Below, piece after piece: positions 7,513-15,216 of a stretch of DNA of 64,000 nt. The position numbers and the translations under genes are program-made. Where the stretch lies: positions 1-64,000 of the forward strand of contig NZ_JAGRPU010000027.1 of assembly GCF_024606225.1 (NCBI RefSeq), given 5' to 3'. A model generated the notes under the pieces. That model was not told where the DNA came from. It did not search any database and saw only the letters and a program-made list of their open reading frames with translations. Position 1 is the stretch's first letter, and each line of letters starts with the position of its first letter. The stretch comes from Endozoicomonas sp. ISHI1 (GTDB taxonomy: Bacteria; Pseudomonadota; Gammaproteobacteria; Pseudomonadales; Endozoicomonadaceae).

Positions 7513-8547
7513 ATGGACATAACCGAACTGCTGGCCTTCAGTTATAAGCAAGGCGCTTCGGATCTTCACATCTCAGCTGGCCTTCCGCCTATGATTCGTA
7601 TAGACGGAGATATTCGCCGGATTAACCTGCCTCCTATGGATCACAAGCAAGTTCACAGCCTGATCTATGACGTCATGAACGACAAACAGCGAAAAGACTA
7701 CGAAGATAAGCTGGAAACGGACTTCTCCTTTGAAGTTCCCGGGGTCGCCCGTTTTCGTGTCAACGCCTTTAACCAGAGCCGCGGAGCCGGTGCCGTATTT
7801 CGAACTATCCCCAGCAAAGTGCTCTCCCTGGAAGATCTGGGCATGGGTCAGGTGTTCAAGGATATTGCCCTGAAGCCCCGGGGTCTGGTGTTGGTGACCG
7901 GTCCTACAGGTTCCGGTAAAAGTACCAGTCTGGCGGCCATGATGGATTTTATCAATGACAATAAGTATGAGCATATACTGACCATCGAAGATCCCATTGA
8001 ATTTGTCCACACGTCGAAAAAATGTCTGGTAAATCAGCGGGAAGTTCACAGGGATACTCACAGTTTCAGCGACGCACTGCGCTCAGCACTGCGTGAAGAC
8101 CCCGATATTATTCTGGTGGGGGAGCTGCGTGACCTTGAAACCATTCGTCTTGCCCTGACTGCTGCAGAAACCGGACACCTGGTTTTCGGAACCCTGCACA
8201 CCACCTCCGCAGCCAAGACCATTGACCGTGTGGTGGACGTATTTCCGGGAGCAGAAAAAGCCATGGTGCGCTCGATGCTTTCAGAATCACTGCAGGCGGT
8301 TATCTCCCAGACTCTGCTCAAGAAAAACGGTGGCGGACGTGTGGCAGCCCACGAGATCATGATCGGTACTTCCGCTATCCGTAACCTGATCCGCGAAGAC
8401 AAGATTGCCCAGATGTACTCTGCTATCCAGACCGGCGGTTCCCTTGGCATGCAGACACTGGATCAGTGCCTCCATGAGCTGGTGAGAAAAGGCCAGATTG
8501 CCAGAGATGTGGCCCAGGAAAAAGCCCGGGACCCGGAAAACTTCTGA
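7513..8547 (+). CDS. pilT: Type IV pilus retraction ATPase PilT
   Basis: A 344-residue hexameric AAA-type secretion ATPase that powers pilus depolymerisation at the inner membrane. Visible motifs are Walker A GPTGSGKST (from about residue 130), the Asp box IEDPIEFVH, Walker B DPDIILVGELRD, the His box HLVFGTLHTTSA and the C-terminal AIRNLIRE motif typical of PilT. The ATG has an AGGGGG ribosome site. pilU follows after two bases, so the two are co-transcribed. Its presence implies twitching-capable type IV pili, although no other pilus gene is in the window. Confidence 0.97.
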   Translation: MDITELLAFSYKQGASDLHISAGLPPMIRIDGDIRRINLPPMDHKQVHSLIYDVMNDKQRKDYEDKLETDFSFEVPGVARFRVNAFNQSRGAGAVFRTIPSKVLSLEDLGMGQVFKDIALKPRGLVLVTGPTGSGKSTSLAAMMDFINDNKYEHILTIEDPIEFVHTSKKCLVNQREVHRDTHSFSDALRSALREDPDIILVGELRDLETIRLALTAAETGHLVFGTLHTTSAAKTIDRVVDVFPGAEKAMVRSMLSESLQAVISQTLLKKNGGGRVAAHEIMIGTSAIRNLIREDKIAQMYSAIQTGGSLGMQTLDQCLHELVRKGQIARDVAQEKARDPENF

Positions 8548-8549
8548 CT

Positions 8550-9677
8550 ATGGATATTAACCGCTTACTCAAAGTGATGGCCGAAAAGAAGGCCTCTGAC
8601 CTGTTTATCACGGCTGGCTTTCCGCCCAGTTTTAAACTCAATGGCAGGATCGTTCCTGTCAGCAAGGAGCCTCTTACAGCCACCATGACACGGGATATGG
8701 TGTACGGTGTTATGGATGAGGATCAGAAAGCTGAATTTAATCGGGAGCATGAATGCAACTTTGCGATTTCAGCGTCTACAATCGGTCGTTTTCGTGTCAG
8801 TGCCTTCTATCAGCGAAATCTGGCTGGCATGGTATTGAGAAGGATTGAGACTGAGATTCCGACGCTGGACCAGCTCAAGTTGCCGAAGACGATCAAAGAC
8901 CTTGCGCTGGCCCGGCGTGGTCTGGTGCTTTTTGTCGGGGCGACCGGTGTCGGCAAATCTACTTCTCTTGCGGCGATGATCGGGCATCGGAATGAGCATG
9001 CCTGCGGGCACATAATCAGTATTGAAGACCCGATTGAATTTATTCATCAACATGGCAAATCCATTGTCACTCAGCGTGAAGTGGGCATTGATACCGAGTC
9101 ATACGCTGTGGGTCTGAAAAATACCCTGCGACAGGCGCCGGATGTCATTATGATTGGTGAAATCAGAACCCGTGAAACCATGGAATATGCCATGGCATTC
9201 GCAGAGACAGGGCACCTCTGTCTGGCAACACTGCATGCCAATAACGCTAATCAGGCTCTGGAAAGGATTATTCATTTCTTCCCGGCGGATCGTCACACTC
9301 AGATATGGATGGATTTATCCCTGAACCTGAAGGGCATTATTGCCCAGCAGCTGGTGAGAACCCGAAAAGGTAAAGGCCGTCGGGCAGCTGTTGAGGTTCT
9401 TCTCAATACCCCCTTGATTCAGGATACGATCCGTAACGGTGATGTTCACGAACTCAAGACGATTATGAAGAATTCACGTGAGCTGGGTATGCAAACGTTT
9501 GATCAGGCATTGTTTGAACTATACGACAATGGAGATATTACTTACGAAGCCGCCCTGGCTCATGCTGATTCACCCAACGACCTGCGCCTTTTGATTAAAC
9601 TGGGGTCAGGGGCTAATGGTGAGCATTTGACCAAAATGGCGGACAAGCTTAGTCTGCAGCATGAGGAGATTTTCTAG
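8550..9677 (+). CDS. pilU: Type IV pilus retraction ATPase PilU
   Basis: A 375-residue paralogue of PilT that assists retraction under load. It has Walker A GATGVGKST, the Asp box IEDPIEFIH, Walker B PDVIMIGEIR and the His box HLCLATLHANNA. It starts two bases after the pilT stop. The stop codon TAG (9675-9677) lies inside the CTAG end of the palindromic element that begins at 9674, so the insertion overlaps the end of the gene. The final residues, LQHEEIF, may therefore differ from relatives. Confidence 0.96.
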   Translation: MDINRLLKVMAEKKASDLFITAGFPPSFKLNGRIVPVSKEPLTATMTRDMVYGVMDEDQKAEFNREHECNFAISASTIGRFRVSAFYQRNLAGMVLRRIETEIPTLDQLKLPKTIKDLALARRGLVLFVGATGVGKSTSLAAMIGHRNEHACGHIISIEDPIEFIHQHGKSIVTQREVGIDTESYAVGLKNTLRQAPDVIMIGEIRTRETMEYAMAFAETGHLCLATLHANNANQALERIIHFFPADRHTQIWMDLSLNLKGIIAQQLVRTRKGKGRRAAVEVLLNTPLIQDTIRNGDVHELKTIMKNSRELGMQTFDQALFELYDNGDITYEAALAHADSPNDLRLLIKLGSGANGEHLTKMADKLSLQHEEIF

Positions 9678-9840
9678 CAGCCTGTCGGACTTAAGCGTCC
9701 GTAGCGAGGATTGCAAGAAATTGAGGATAAAAATTTCTGCTTCTGAGGAGAATAGCGAGCTATTTGACGAAGAAGCAGGAATTTTCAGACCAATTTATTG
9801 CAACCGCAGTAGGACAGCCTTAAGTCCGACAGGCTGCTAG
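9674..9840. repeat. 167-bp palindrome-ended element, subfamily 1, copy 1
   Basis: The ends form a perfect 22-bp inverted repeat starting CTAGCAGCCTGTCGGACTTA. The interior is non-coding and has no transposase. A second copy at 50099-50265 has the same length and one mismatch that I can see. The size, terminal inverted repeats and multiple near-identical copies fit a MITE or a large REP-like element. CTAG at both ends could be part of the repeat or a 4-bp target duplication. Confidence 0.9.
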
Positions 9841-10002
9841 GAGCCTGACCGAGAATAGCTGCCCTACTGCGGCGACAGCAAATTGGTCTAAAAATCCGCT
9901 TTTGTTCGTCAAATAGCTAGCTATTCTCCTCACAAAACCGAATTTTTATCCTCAATTTTCTGCCGTCCTCGCTACGGGCGCTATTCTCGGTCAGGCTCCT
10001 AG
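9837..10002. repeat. 166-bp palindrome-ended element, subfamily 2, inverted relative to copy 1
   Basis: It has a perfect 22-bp terminal inverted repeat starting CTAGGAGCCTGACCGAGAAT. Its reverse complement aligns along its length with the preceding element, sharing blocks such as AATTGAGGATAAAAATT and AGCTATTTGACGAA, while the terminal repeats differ between the subfamilies yet remain perfect within each. It shares the CTAG at 9837-9840 with its neighbour. The pair lies between pilU and a convergent gene and fills the intergenic space. Confidence 0.9.
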
Positions 10003-10019
10003 TCGTGTATGAGTATGAG

Positions 10020-10883
10020 CTAGAGAAGATCCTTGAGGGAGGGGGTCATATCCCCCAGACACTCATCGATGTAATTCTGCTGAAGGGTTTTAAGATTTTC
10101 TTTGGTGAAAATATCGGTATGGGTGTCTGCTTTGGTGAGACGGTTCAGGCAGCGTTCCTGCGCTGTATCCGTTTCACGCAATTCTCTTGGCAGCAGAATG
10201 ATGTTCATCAGTTCCCGATTACCCTTCATATCTACCTGCTCCACTAAACTGCCTATGCAACATAAAGCACAGTCTGGCAGGCCCTTCGTCACCCTTTGTG
10301 CGTAGTCCGCCTCCATCCCAAAACCAATGAGCGCACTGGGTGTTACTTTGCGCCGGATCTCAAATCTCTGTGGCGAAATAATTGACAGGTGTTCAATACT
10401 TCCGAAGCAGCGATCGCCGCCTTCAATGTACAACGTCTGAGTCAGTGTATTCTTGTCGGGAACCTGATTTTGCAGTGAGATGCCATCAACCAGAAAAGCA
10501 TGACTGAATGTGCCGCTGCCTCCGTAAGCGGCAGAATAACTCATCAACACCTGCCGGTTTTCCATCTCTCCGATTAATTGGTAGCTGGAGTATGTGGGTA
10601 AGCCGGCCTCACTGTTGTCTTTGGGTTGATCGTTTTTCTCAAAAACGGCTTGCCAGGGGTCAGGCTTTTTGAAAGGGTACTTGATGTATTTATTCAGACA
10701 GTCATTCAGTTTGATGGTTTTCTTGCCCGGGGAGTGGCTGGTTTTTCCCAGACTGGCGAAAGGCTCAAAGCAGAGAGGGTGAATAATGTCCCTCTCACTG
10801 GCCCGGGATTTCAAACACGGGGCGACCAAGAATAGAATCAACAGAGTTGAAAGAGCGTAGCTAGAGCACCGGGTTGTTCTCAT
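10020..10883 (-). CDS. Orphan exported protein, ruvX-coupled
   Basis: A 287-residue protein with a signal peptide (hydrophobic core STLLILFLVAPCL, likely cleavage near residue 28). It has about nine cysteines in the mature part, including DCALCCIGS, suggesting disulfides in an oxidising compartment. The ATG at 10883 overlaps the 3' end of ruvX by 23 bp, so translation may be coupled. No catalytic motif or family is recognised. It lies at the end of the leftward tonB-yqgE-ruvX group. Confidence 0.75.
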   Translation of the reverse strand: MRTTRCSSYALSTLLILFLVAPCLKSRASERDIIHPLCFEPFASLGKTSHSPGKKTIKLNDCLNKYIKYPFKKPDPWQAVFEKNDQPKDNSEAGLPTYSSYQLIGEMENRQVLMSYSAAYGGSGTFSHAFLVDGISLQNQVPDKNTLTQTLYIEGGDRCFGSIEHLSIISPQRFEIRRKVTPSALIGFGMEADYAQRVTKGLPDCALCCIGSLVEQVDMKGNRELMNIILLPRELRETDTAQERCLNRLTKADTHTDIFTKENLKTLQQNYIDECLGDMTPSLKDLL

Positions 10884-11301
10884 CGTTCATCCAGCCTTCC
10901 AGTATGATTTGTGCTGCCATACCATCGACCGGATTAGAGCCATAGTGTCCACTATGACCCAGTTTGTTTGCCCAGTCTTTGGCTTCAAAAGAGCTTAGAC
11001 GCTCATCCGCTTCATAGAAAGGCAGGTTGTAACGACCATGAAGACGTTTGCCGAATTTTCTGGCACGCATCGACATCTGGGACTCGGTGCCATCCATATT
11101 CAAAGGGATACCGACCACTACTGCATCAGGCTGCCATTCTTTTATCAGCGCGGCGATATCGGCCCAGTTGGGAATACCGTCTTTTGCTTTGACAGAGGGC
11201 AATGCGGTTGCTGTTCGGGTCACAGCCTGACCGACGGCCACGCCAATGTTGCGTGTACCAAAGTCAAAGCCCATCAGCGTGTTCAGTTTTTTTTCAGTCA
11301 T
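10861..11301 (-). CDS. ruvX: RuvX/YqgF, RNase H-fold 16S rRNA-processing nuclease
   Basis: A 146-residue protein of the YqgF family, implicated in maturation of the 16S rRNA 5' end and earlier annotated as a Holliday junction resolvase. Motifs: GFDFGTRNIGVAVG at the N-terminus, VVVGIPLNMDGTES in the middle and YEADERLSS near residue 98. Acidic residues in these segments form the RNase H-like site. It follows yqgE, the conserved order in proteobacteria. Confidence 0.96.
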   Translation of the reverse strand: MTEKKLNTLMGFDFGTRNIGVAVGQAVTRTATALPSVKAKDGIPNWADIAALIKEWQPDAVVVGIPLNMDGTESQMSMRARKFGKRLHGRYNLPFYEADERLSSFEAKDWANKLGHSGHYGSNPVDGMAAQIILEGWMNDENNPVL

Positions 11302-11344
11302 GTTTTCTTAAACGTTGCCAGAGATAGATTTTCGTTAAGGAGCG

Positions 11345-11917
11345 TCAAGAGTGGCCAACCTGATCAGAGAGCAGTCGAAGATCGACCCCCAGTGATTTGG
11401 CGGCAGCATCAAGACGTCGCTGAAAAGGCGTTTCGAAAATAATCTGTTGATTCGCTTTGCAGGTGAGCCAGGCATTATCAGACAACTCTCTTTCAAGCTG
11501 ACCCCCACCCCAGCCAGCATAACCCAGGGCTACCAGCGAATCATCAGGGCCTTCGTCCCGGGCCATGGCGAATAGAATGTCTCTGGAAGTGGTTAGCTGA
11601 AGCCCTTGGCTGATTTCCAGACTGGACTCCCAGTGATCGCTGCCAGAGTGAAGCACAAAGCCTCTTTCAACTGATACAGGGCCGCCGGCATAAATTGCAT
11701 CGGGACTAAGGAAACATTCTTCTGCGTCCTTGATGCCTACCTGACTGAAAATTTCACCCAGTGTCAGTCCGATCGGGCGATTAATGATAATTCCCAACGC
11801 TCCGGCGGGGCTGTGTTCACAAACCAGAGTCAGAGTGCCTGCAAAAGAAGTATCGGCCATGCTGGGCATAGCGATCAGGAAGTGGTTTTTGAAGCTTTGA
11901 AAGGTTTCTCTGCTCAT
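11345..11917 (-). CDS. yqgE: YqgE/AlgH family protein (DUF179)
   Basis: A 190-residue UPF0301 protein with the signature FLIAMPSMADTSFAGTLTLV followed by CEHSPAGALGIIINRP, and a C-terminal GYAGWGGGQLE block. I chose the ATG at 11917 because the family begins at this point and the length then matches E. coli YqgE (about 187); an in-frame TTG at 11965 would add 16 residues. No good ribosome site precedes the chosen ATG. In Pseudomonas the orthologue AlgH affects alginate production; the biochemical role is not known. Confidence 0.92.
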   Translation of the reverse strand: MSRETFQSFKNHFLIAMPSMADTSFAGTLTLVCEHSPAGALGIIINRPIGLTLGEIFSQVGIKDAEECFLSPDAIYAGGPVSVERGFVLHSGSDHWESSLEISQGLQLTTSRDILFAMARDEGPDDSLVALGYAGWGGGQLERELSDNAWLTCKANQQIIFETPFQRRLDAAAKSLGVDLRLLSDQVGHS

Positions 11918-11985
11918 GAGGGGAGTATCAGGGCAAACGGCCCCGATGGCAAATAAAGCACTCAATGACTGCCGACATACAAGCG

Positions 11986-12852
11986 TTACTGGCTGAACAG
12001 TCTGTCACCCTTTTCAAAACGCCAGGTACGAATGATTTCGACAATATCGTAATCCCGTAAATCATCTGTGAAGGGCGCGTAGGGAGCCGCTAATCTCACG
12101 ATTCGGATAGCTGCATCATCCAGAACGCTATAACCTGAAGATTTTAAGATTTCGATATTAGACAGAGTGCCATCACGGTTAATGGCGACCATCAGCCGGA
12201 GCTCGCCATAAAGTTGTTGTTGGCGGGCTTTGGCGGGATAATTCAGGTTGCCGATACGCTCGACTTTCTGCTTCCAGGCATTTTTGTAAGCAGCACCGGG
12301 TTCAAATAGGGTGGAGGCTGAGGTCAGTCGTTTTACGTTAGGGCGCTTGGCGTAGGCCTGACGCTGATCACTGAGCTGAGCTTCAAGGCTGGCAATCTCC
12401 TGACGCAGATCAATGTGCTTGCGGGGCTCGGCTTTTTTGGGCTGTTCGGTTGTGGGCTGGTCAATAACGTCACTGTCCTGAACCTTTTTCTTGCTCTCAG
12501 CCCGGGTAACTACCTGTGGTGTTTTCTCTGCCTGTGTTTCAGGTGCTGCAGCTTCCTGAGGCTGAAGCTTTACCTCGTTAATTTGATTGTCCTGAATATC
12601 TGCTTTGCGATCAGTAGTGGGTATGTCTTTCTTTTCAAGTGTGCCACTGCCCTGCTGATTCAGCTGGGCCAGAAAGTCGGCATCTTTTGGTTTTTCCTGG
12701 CTCTTATAAGTTGCAAGGGCGACTTCCAGCGTTTTTGGAGGTGGAGCCTTGTCCTCAAGACCAAAAGACAGACCGAGCACAATCACGGCATGAACAGCGG
12801 CTGCCATGAAAATGGTAAAGCCTAAGCGGTCGGCGGAAGAAACGGTCGTCAT
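11986..12852 (-). CDS. TonB-family energy transducer
   Basis: A 288-residue protein with a single N-terminal membrane anchor (GFTIFMAAAVHAVIVLGLSFG), a long Lys/Glu/Gln-rich periplasmic linker and a C-terminal TonB domain (NYPAKARQQQLYGELRLMV, then ILKSSGYSVLDDAA). The position between yqgE and gshB matches Pseudomonas tonB3 (PA0405-PA0407 region). No exbB or exbD is nearby, which suggests a specialised transducer. The start is uncertain: an in-frame TTG at 12927 would add 25 residues, while the ATG at 12852 has an AAGAGG site twelve bases upstream. Confidence 0.9.
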   Translation of the reverse strand: MTTVSSADRLGFTIFMAAAVHAVIVLGLSFGLEDKAPPPKTLEVALATYKSQEKPKDADFLAQLNQQGSGTLEKKDIPTTDRKADIQDNQINEVKLQPQEAAAPETQAEKTPQVVTRAESKKKVQDSDVIDQPTTEQPKKAEPRKHIDLRQEIASLEAQLSDQRQAYAKRPNVKRLTSASTLFEPGAAYKNAWKQKVERIGNLNYPAKARQQQLYGELRLMVAINRDGTLSNIEILKSSGYSVLDDAAIRIVRLAAPYAPFTDDLRDYDIVEIIRTWRFEKGDRLFSQ

Positions 12853-13057
12853 TGACGGTGTGGGCCTCTTGAACACTGCATCCTGGATTTTATAAATGAA
12901 CTCCCTCAAGCTGGAAGGTTGTTTCAATACCTTACCAGCTATTTGTGCATTGTCATCAATGAAAATGGGGTGCGCAAGTACTGTTTTCAGGGTTTGGGGA
13001 CTTATTTTTGAAACGGCACTACCTCACTTGTCTACTGGTAGCGATAATTGTGTAATA

Positions 13058-13089
13058 TTGAGGTTTGAGAAAGTTCAGCACACTCATTA
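13058..13089. repeat. Flanking repeat A, copy 1
   Basis: A 32-bp segment beginning TTGAGGTTTGAGAAAGTTC recurs at 14298-14329 in the same orientation with three mismatches. Confidence 0.85.
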
Positions 13090-13443
13090 CTGTGAATATC
13101 CTTTGAGCGAAGGGCAATGAAATTTACGTTTAAAAATCTGGGGTATGTGGATCAGGGGTCAATAGAGTTGGGAGATATGACCAATAATTCTAAGTAGTTT
13201 CATGGCTATCGTTACCATGCATCTATTTTGCTCGTAAAAAGCCTGACCCGGTTGGGACAGTCTGCCAGCAGAGTTGTAATAAAACACTTTTTTATCAGCC
13301 TGACTTTGAATTAAAATACTAAATGCCAGGCAATATGTCTGAGTACTTTAATTTGCCTGTCCTCATACCAAAGAGTCGCCAATGAGTAAAACCTTTGATT
13401 AAGAATCTCATCCCGGGATGATAGAGAACGACAGCTTTTGGAG

Positions 13444-13557
13444 TCAACCAATTAAAATCGACTCAAGCTCCTGAGAGTATTTTGAAAAAATAACACTCAT
13501 TTTCTTTTGAACCCGGCTTTTTCTATCAATTGTCAGTGTTGTTAACTGAGTAGTCAT
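13444..13557 (-). CDS. Possible small protein, divergent from the antitoxin
   Basis: A 37-residue frame starting MTTQLTTLTIDRKS. Its first codons lie in repeat B. The second copy of repeat B (14334-14368) also preserves an ATG and a nearly identical peptide, MTAQLATLTID, before a stop. The conservation could be of DNA rather than protein. An AGATAGG site lies about 10 bases upstream. It could be the remnant N-terminus of a lost gene. Low confidence. Confidence 0.25.
   Translation of the reverse strand: MTTQLTTLTIDRKSRVQKKMSVIFSKYSQELESILIG
13523..13557. repeat. Flanking repeat B, copy 1
   Basis: A 35-bp segment (starting CTATCAATTGTCAGTGTTG) recurs at 14334-14368 in the same orientation with three mismatches. 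Confidence 0.85.
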
Positions 13558-13610
13558 GGAACTCATACCTATCTCACGCTGTAGAGTCGGCTTTTCAGGG
13601 ATGTATAAAA

Positions 13611-13653
13611 TTATACTTGAGTAAAACTTAATCATGGTTATACTTGGGTAAAA
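13611..13653 (+). promoter_or_regulatory. Operator-like direct repeats before the toxin-antitoxin pair
   Basis: TTATACTTGAGTAAAA at 13611-13626 and TTATACTTGGGTAAAA at 13638-13653 are 16-bp direct repeats 27 bp apart, with one mismatch. They end five bases before an AGGAGGA ribosome site (13658-13664). Autoregulation by the antitoxin or the complex is usual for this family, so these are candidate binding sites. They also carry TATACT and TAAAAT elements that could be -10 boxes. Confidence 0.6.
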
Positions 13654-13671
13654 TATCAGGAGGAAAGCATT

Positions 13672-13926
13672 ATGTCGTCCATAGCTGTCAGGAAGTCCGG
13701 TGGAGCCAGTATCGTCAGTATACCCAAAGCCGTACTGAAAACCTTGGGGATAACAGTAGGGTCAAAGCTGAACCTGTCCATTGAGGACAACAAGATTGTC
13801 TTGTCCCCTGTCAAAGAAGAGTTAACACTTGAAGCCCTGCTTGAAGGAAGCCCGACCGAACGTCTGGTCATGACCGACGAGGACAAAGAGTGGGTGGACA
13901 TGTTACCTGTCGGTAAGGAAGTTTGA
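13672..13926 (+). CDS. AbrB/MazE-like antitoxin
   Basis: An 84-residue protein with an N-terminal swapped-hairpin DNA-binding domain (VRKSGGASIVSIPKAVLKTL, then KLNLSIEDNKIVLSP) of the MazE/PemI/AbrB type. An acidic C-terminal tail would wrap the toxin. It has a strong AGGAGGA ribosome site and paired direct repeats just upstream. Its stop overlaps the toxin start by one base. Expected role: neutralise the downstream endoribonuclease and repress the operon. Confidence 0.9.
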   Translation: MSSIAVRKSGGASIVSIPKAVLKTLGITVGSKLNLSIEDNKIVLSPVKEELTLEALLEGSPTERLVMTDEDKEWVDMLPVGKEV

Positions 13927-14255
13927 TGTACATACCAGAGCGAGGCGATATTGTACTCATCAATTTTGAACCCGGTAGTGGCAGGGAGATCATGAAAACC
14001 CGCCCGGGTTATGTGCTTTCCCGTAGACTTCTTAACCAGCATACAGGGCTCGCCATCATCGCCCCTGTTACCAGTACCATTCGAGGTGTCAAACTGGAAG
14101 TGCTGTTAACCAAAACAATGACGACCCACGGGTCTATTCTGGTTCACCAGATGAAATCCATGGATTTTGAGTGCCGGGGTGCTCGTTTCGTAGAGAAATC
14201 ACCGGAATCCGTCATTGATCAAGTAGACAAGATAGCGAAGGTAATTATCTCCTGA
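13926..14255 (+). CDS. MazF/PemK-like endoribonuclease toxin
   Basis: A 109-residue protein of the PemK/MazF fold: PERGDIVLINFEPGSGREI, then RPGYVLSR, IIAPVTSTIRG and GSILVHQMKSMD. These are the usual strand-loop positions, with the conserved Arg of RPG and the Thr/Ser of PVTST. Such toxins cleave mRNA at short motifs. I start at the ATG 13926, which overlaps the antitoxin stop (TGATG). The pair is intact and probably functional. Confidence 0.92.
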   Translation: MYIPERGDIVLINFEPGSGREIMKTRPGYVLSRRLLNQHTGLAIIAPVTSTIRGVKLEVLLTKTMTTHGSILVHQMKSMDFECRGARFVEKSPESVIDQVDKIAKVIIS

Positions 14256-14297
14256 CAACTCATCGCCTGCTCTGCAAAAGGCAGTTGATGTGTATCA

Positions 14298-14368
14298 TTG
14301 AGGTTTGAGAAAGTTCGCTACACTCATTAGTCACTATCAATTGTCAGTGTTGCTAACTGAGCGGTCAT
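14298..14368. repeat. Flanking repeats A and B, second copies, nearly adjacent
   Basis: Copy 2 of repeat A (14298-14329) and copy 2 of repeat B (14334-14368) are separated by four bases, whereas the first copies lie about 430 bp apart. The simplest reading is that this is a duplicate of the 13058-13557 segment with an internal deletion. The copies bracket the toxin-antitoxin pair. Confidence 0.8.
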
Positions 14369-14473
14369 TATCGTCAGGGTGAATTTTCTATATCTTTTTA
14401 AAACATATTTAATGCTTATCCCAAGTGATAGGAGTATTTATTTTATTGATTAACTGCCATGGAGGTAATGGGT

Positions 14474-15157
14474 ATGAATATACAGGGATGTCCAGCAGCC
14501 AATCTCACTAACATCAATAACTGGAAAAATATTCTGGTTGATCGAACACTCATTGACGGAATTGGTGGGTTCAAAGGTGGCGAGAAAGAAGTGACATTTC
14601 ACTCAGTGCAAGCAGACAGAAATTACAGTGTTTCTGTCTGTGCCAGTAGCGATGAAAATAGATTAGTTGATGTCAATGTCACAGCTGAAACAGGCAGGAA
14701 AAATATTTTTAGCCGTATGGTTGGTGCCATTGTTGATGCATTTCAAAGGTTAGACCCAATAGGTGGTATGAAAGTTTTTGAAACTCGTGCGCACCAAATG
14801 AAGAGTAAACTTGAAAATGATATTCTGAATCAGGCTATGGATGCCGCTTGTAGAGAGGACGCCGATAAAGAGACCATCAAAAATGCATTTAAAGCCGCAA
14901 CTCAGTTTAATAAAAAATTTGGTATTGATGAAGTTGATAATGAACATCGTTTAAGACTGGCAACATTTTTTTCGACGAAATATAAAGATAAGTCTTTGCT
15001 TCTTCAATTGGGTAAGGAACTTCAATCCAAAATCAAGAAATTTAAACAAAGCTTTCCATGCTGTTTTAACAATGATGAAAGATTTTATCTCGATCAAATG
15101 TACCACAAGCTTCAAAGAATCATACAATTATTGTCGTCTTCAAAGAAATTTAACTGA
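14474..15157 (+). CDS. Orphan 227-residue protein
   Basis: The AT-rich coding sequence differs from the core genes around it. No signal peptide or membrane segment is evident. The first 75 residues look beta-rich (VTFHSVQADRNYSVSV) and the rest alpha-helical and basic, ending KFKQSFPCCFNNDERF and a Lys-rich tail. I chose the ATG at 14474 because GGAGG lies eight bases before it; an upstream ATG at 14459 would add five residues. A strong terminator follows. It lies in the accessory island between tonB-like and gshB. No family recognised; an effector or phage-defence-type orphan is possible, but nothing proves either. Confidence 0.7.
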   Translation: MNIQGCPAANLTNINNWKNILVDRTLIDGIGGFKGGEKEVTFHSVQADRNYSVSVCASSDENRLVDVNVTAETGRKNIFSRMVGAIVDAFQRLDPIGGMKVFETRAHQMKSKLENDILNQAMDAACREDADKETIKNAFKAATQFNKKFGIDEVDNEHRLRLATFFSTKYKDKSLLLQLGKELQSKIKKFKQSFPCCFNNDERFYLDQMYHKLQRIIQLLSSSKKFN

Positions 15158-15185
15158 TTCTGAATGAAATGTTTCTCGATGAAGA

Positions 15186-15214
15186 GGGGGGGATAAAACC
15201 CTCCCCCTTTTTTT
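15186..15214 (+). terminator. Rho-independent terminator after the orphan gene
   Basis: A G7 tract pairs with CCCTCCCCC across a short A-rich loop, followed by seven T (15208-15214). It ends directly before the convergent gshB stop. Confidence 0.9.
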
Positions 15215-15216
15215 GA

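Larger units (their letters stand above)
12853..13671. other. Intergenic region between the tonB-like gene and the toxin-antitoxin pair
   Basis: About 800 bp with no confident gene. It contains the first copies of two short repeats (13058-13089 and 13523-13557) that recur beyond the toxin gene, a possible tiny leftward frame (13444-13557), and the operator-like repeats before the antitoxin. The rest is AT-rich and unremarkable. Confidence 0.6.

Noticed and set aside
9674-10002. Insertion sequence
   Set aside because: The elements are about 167 bp, with no transposase frame; a MITE or REP-like unit fits better.
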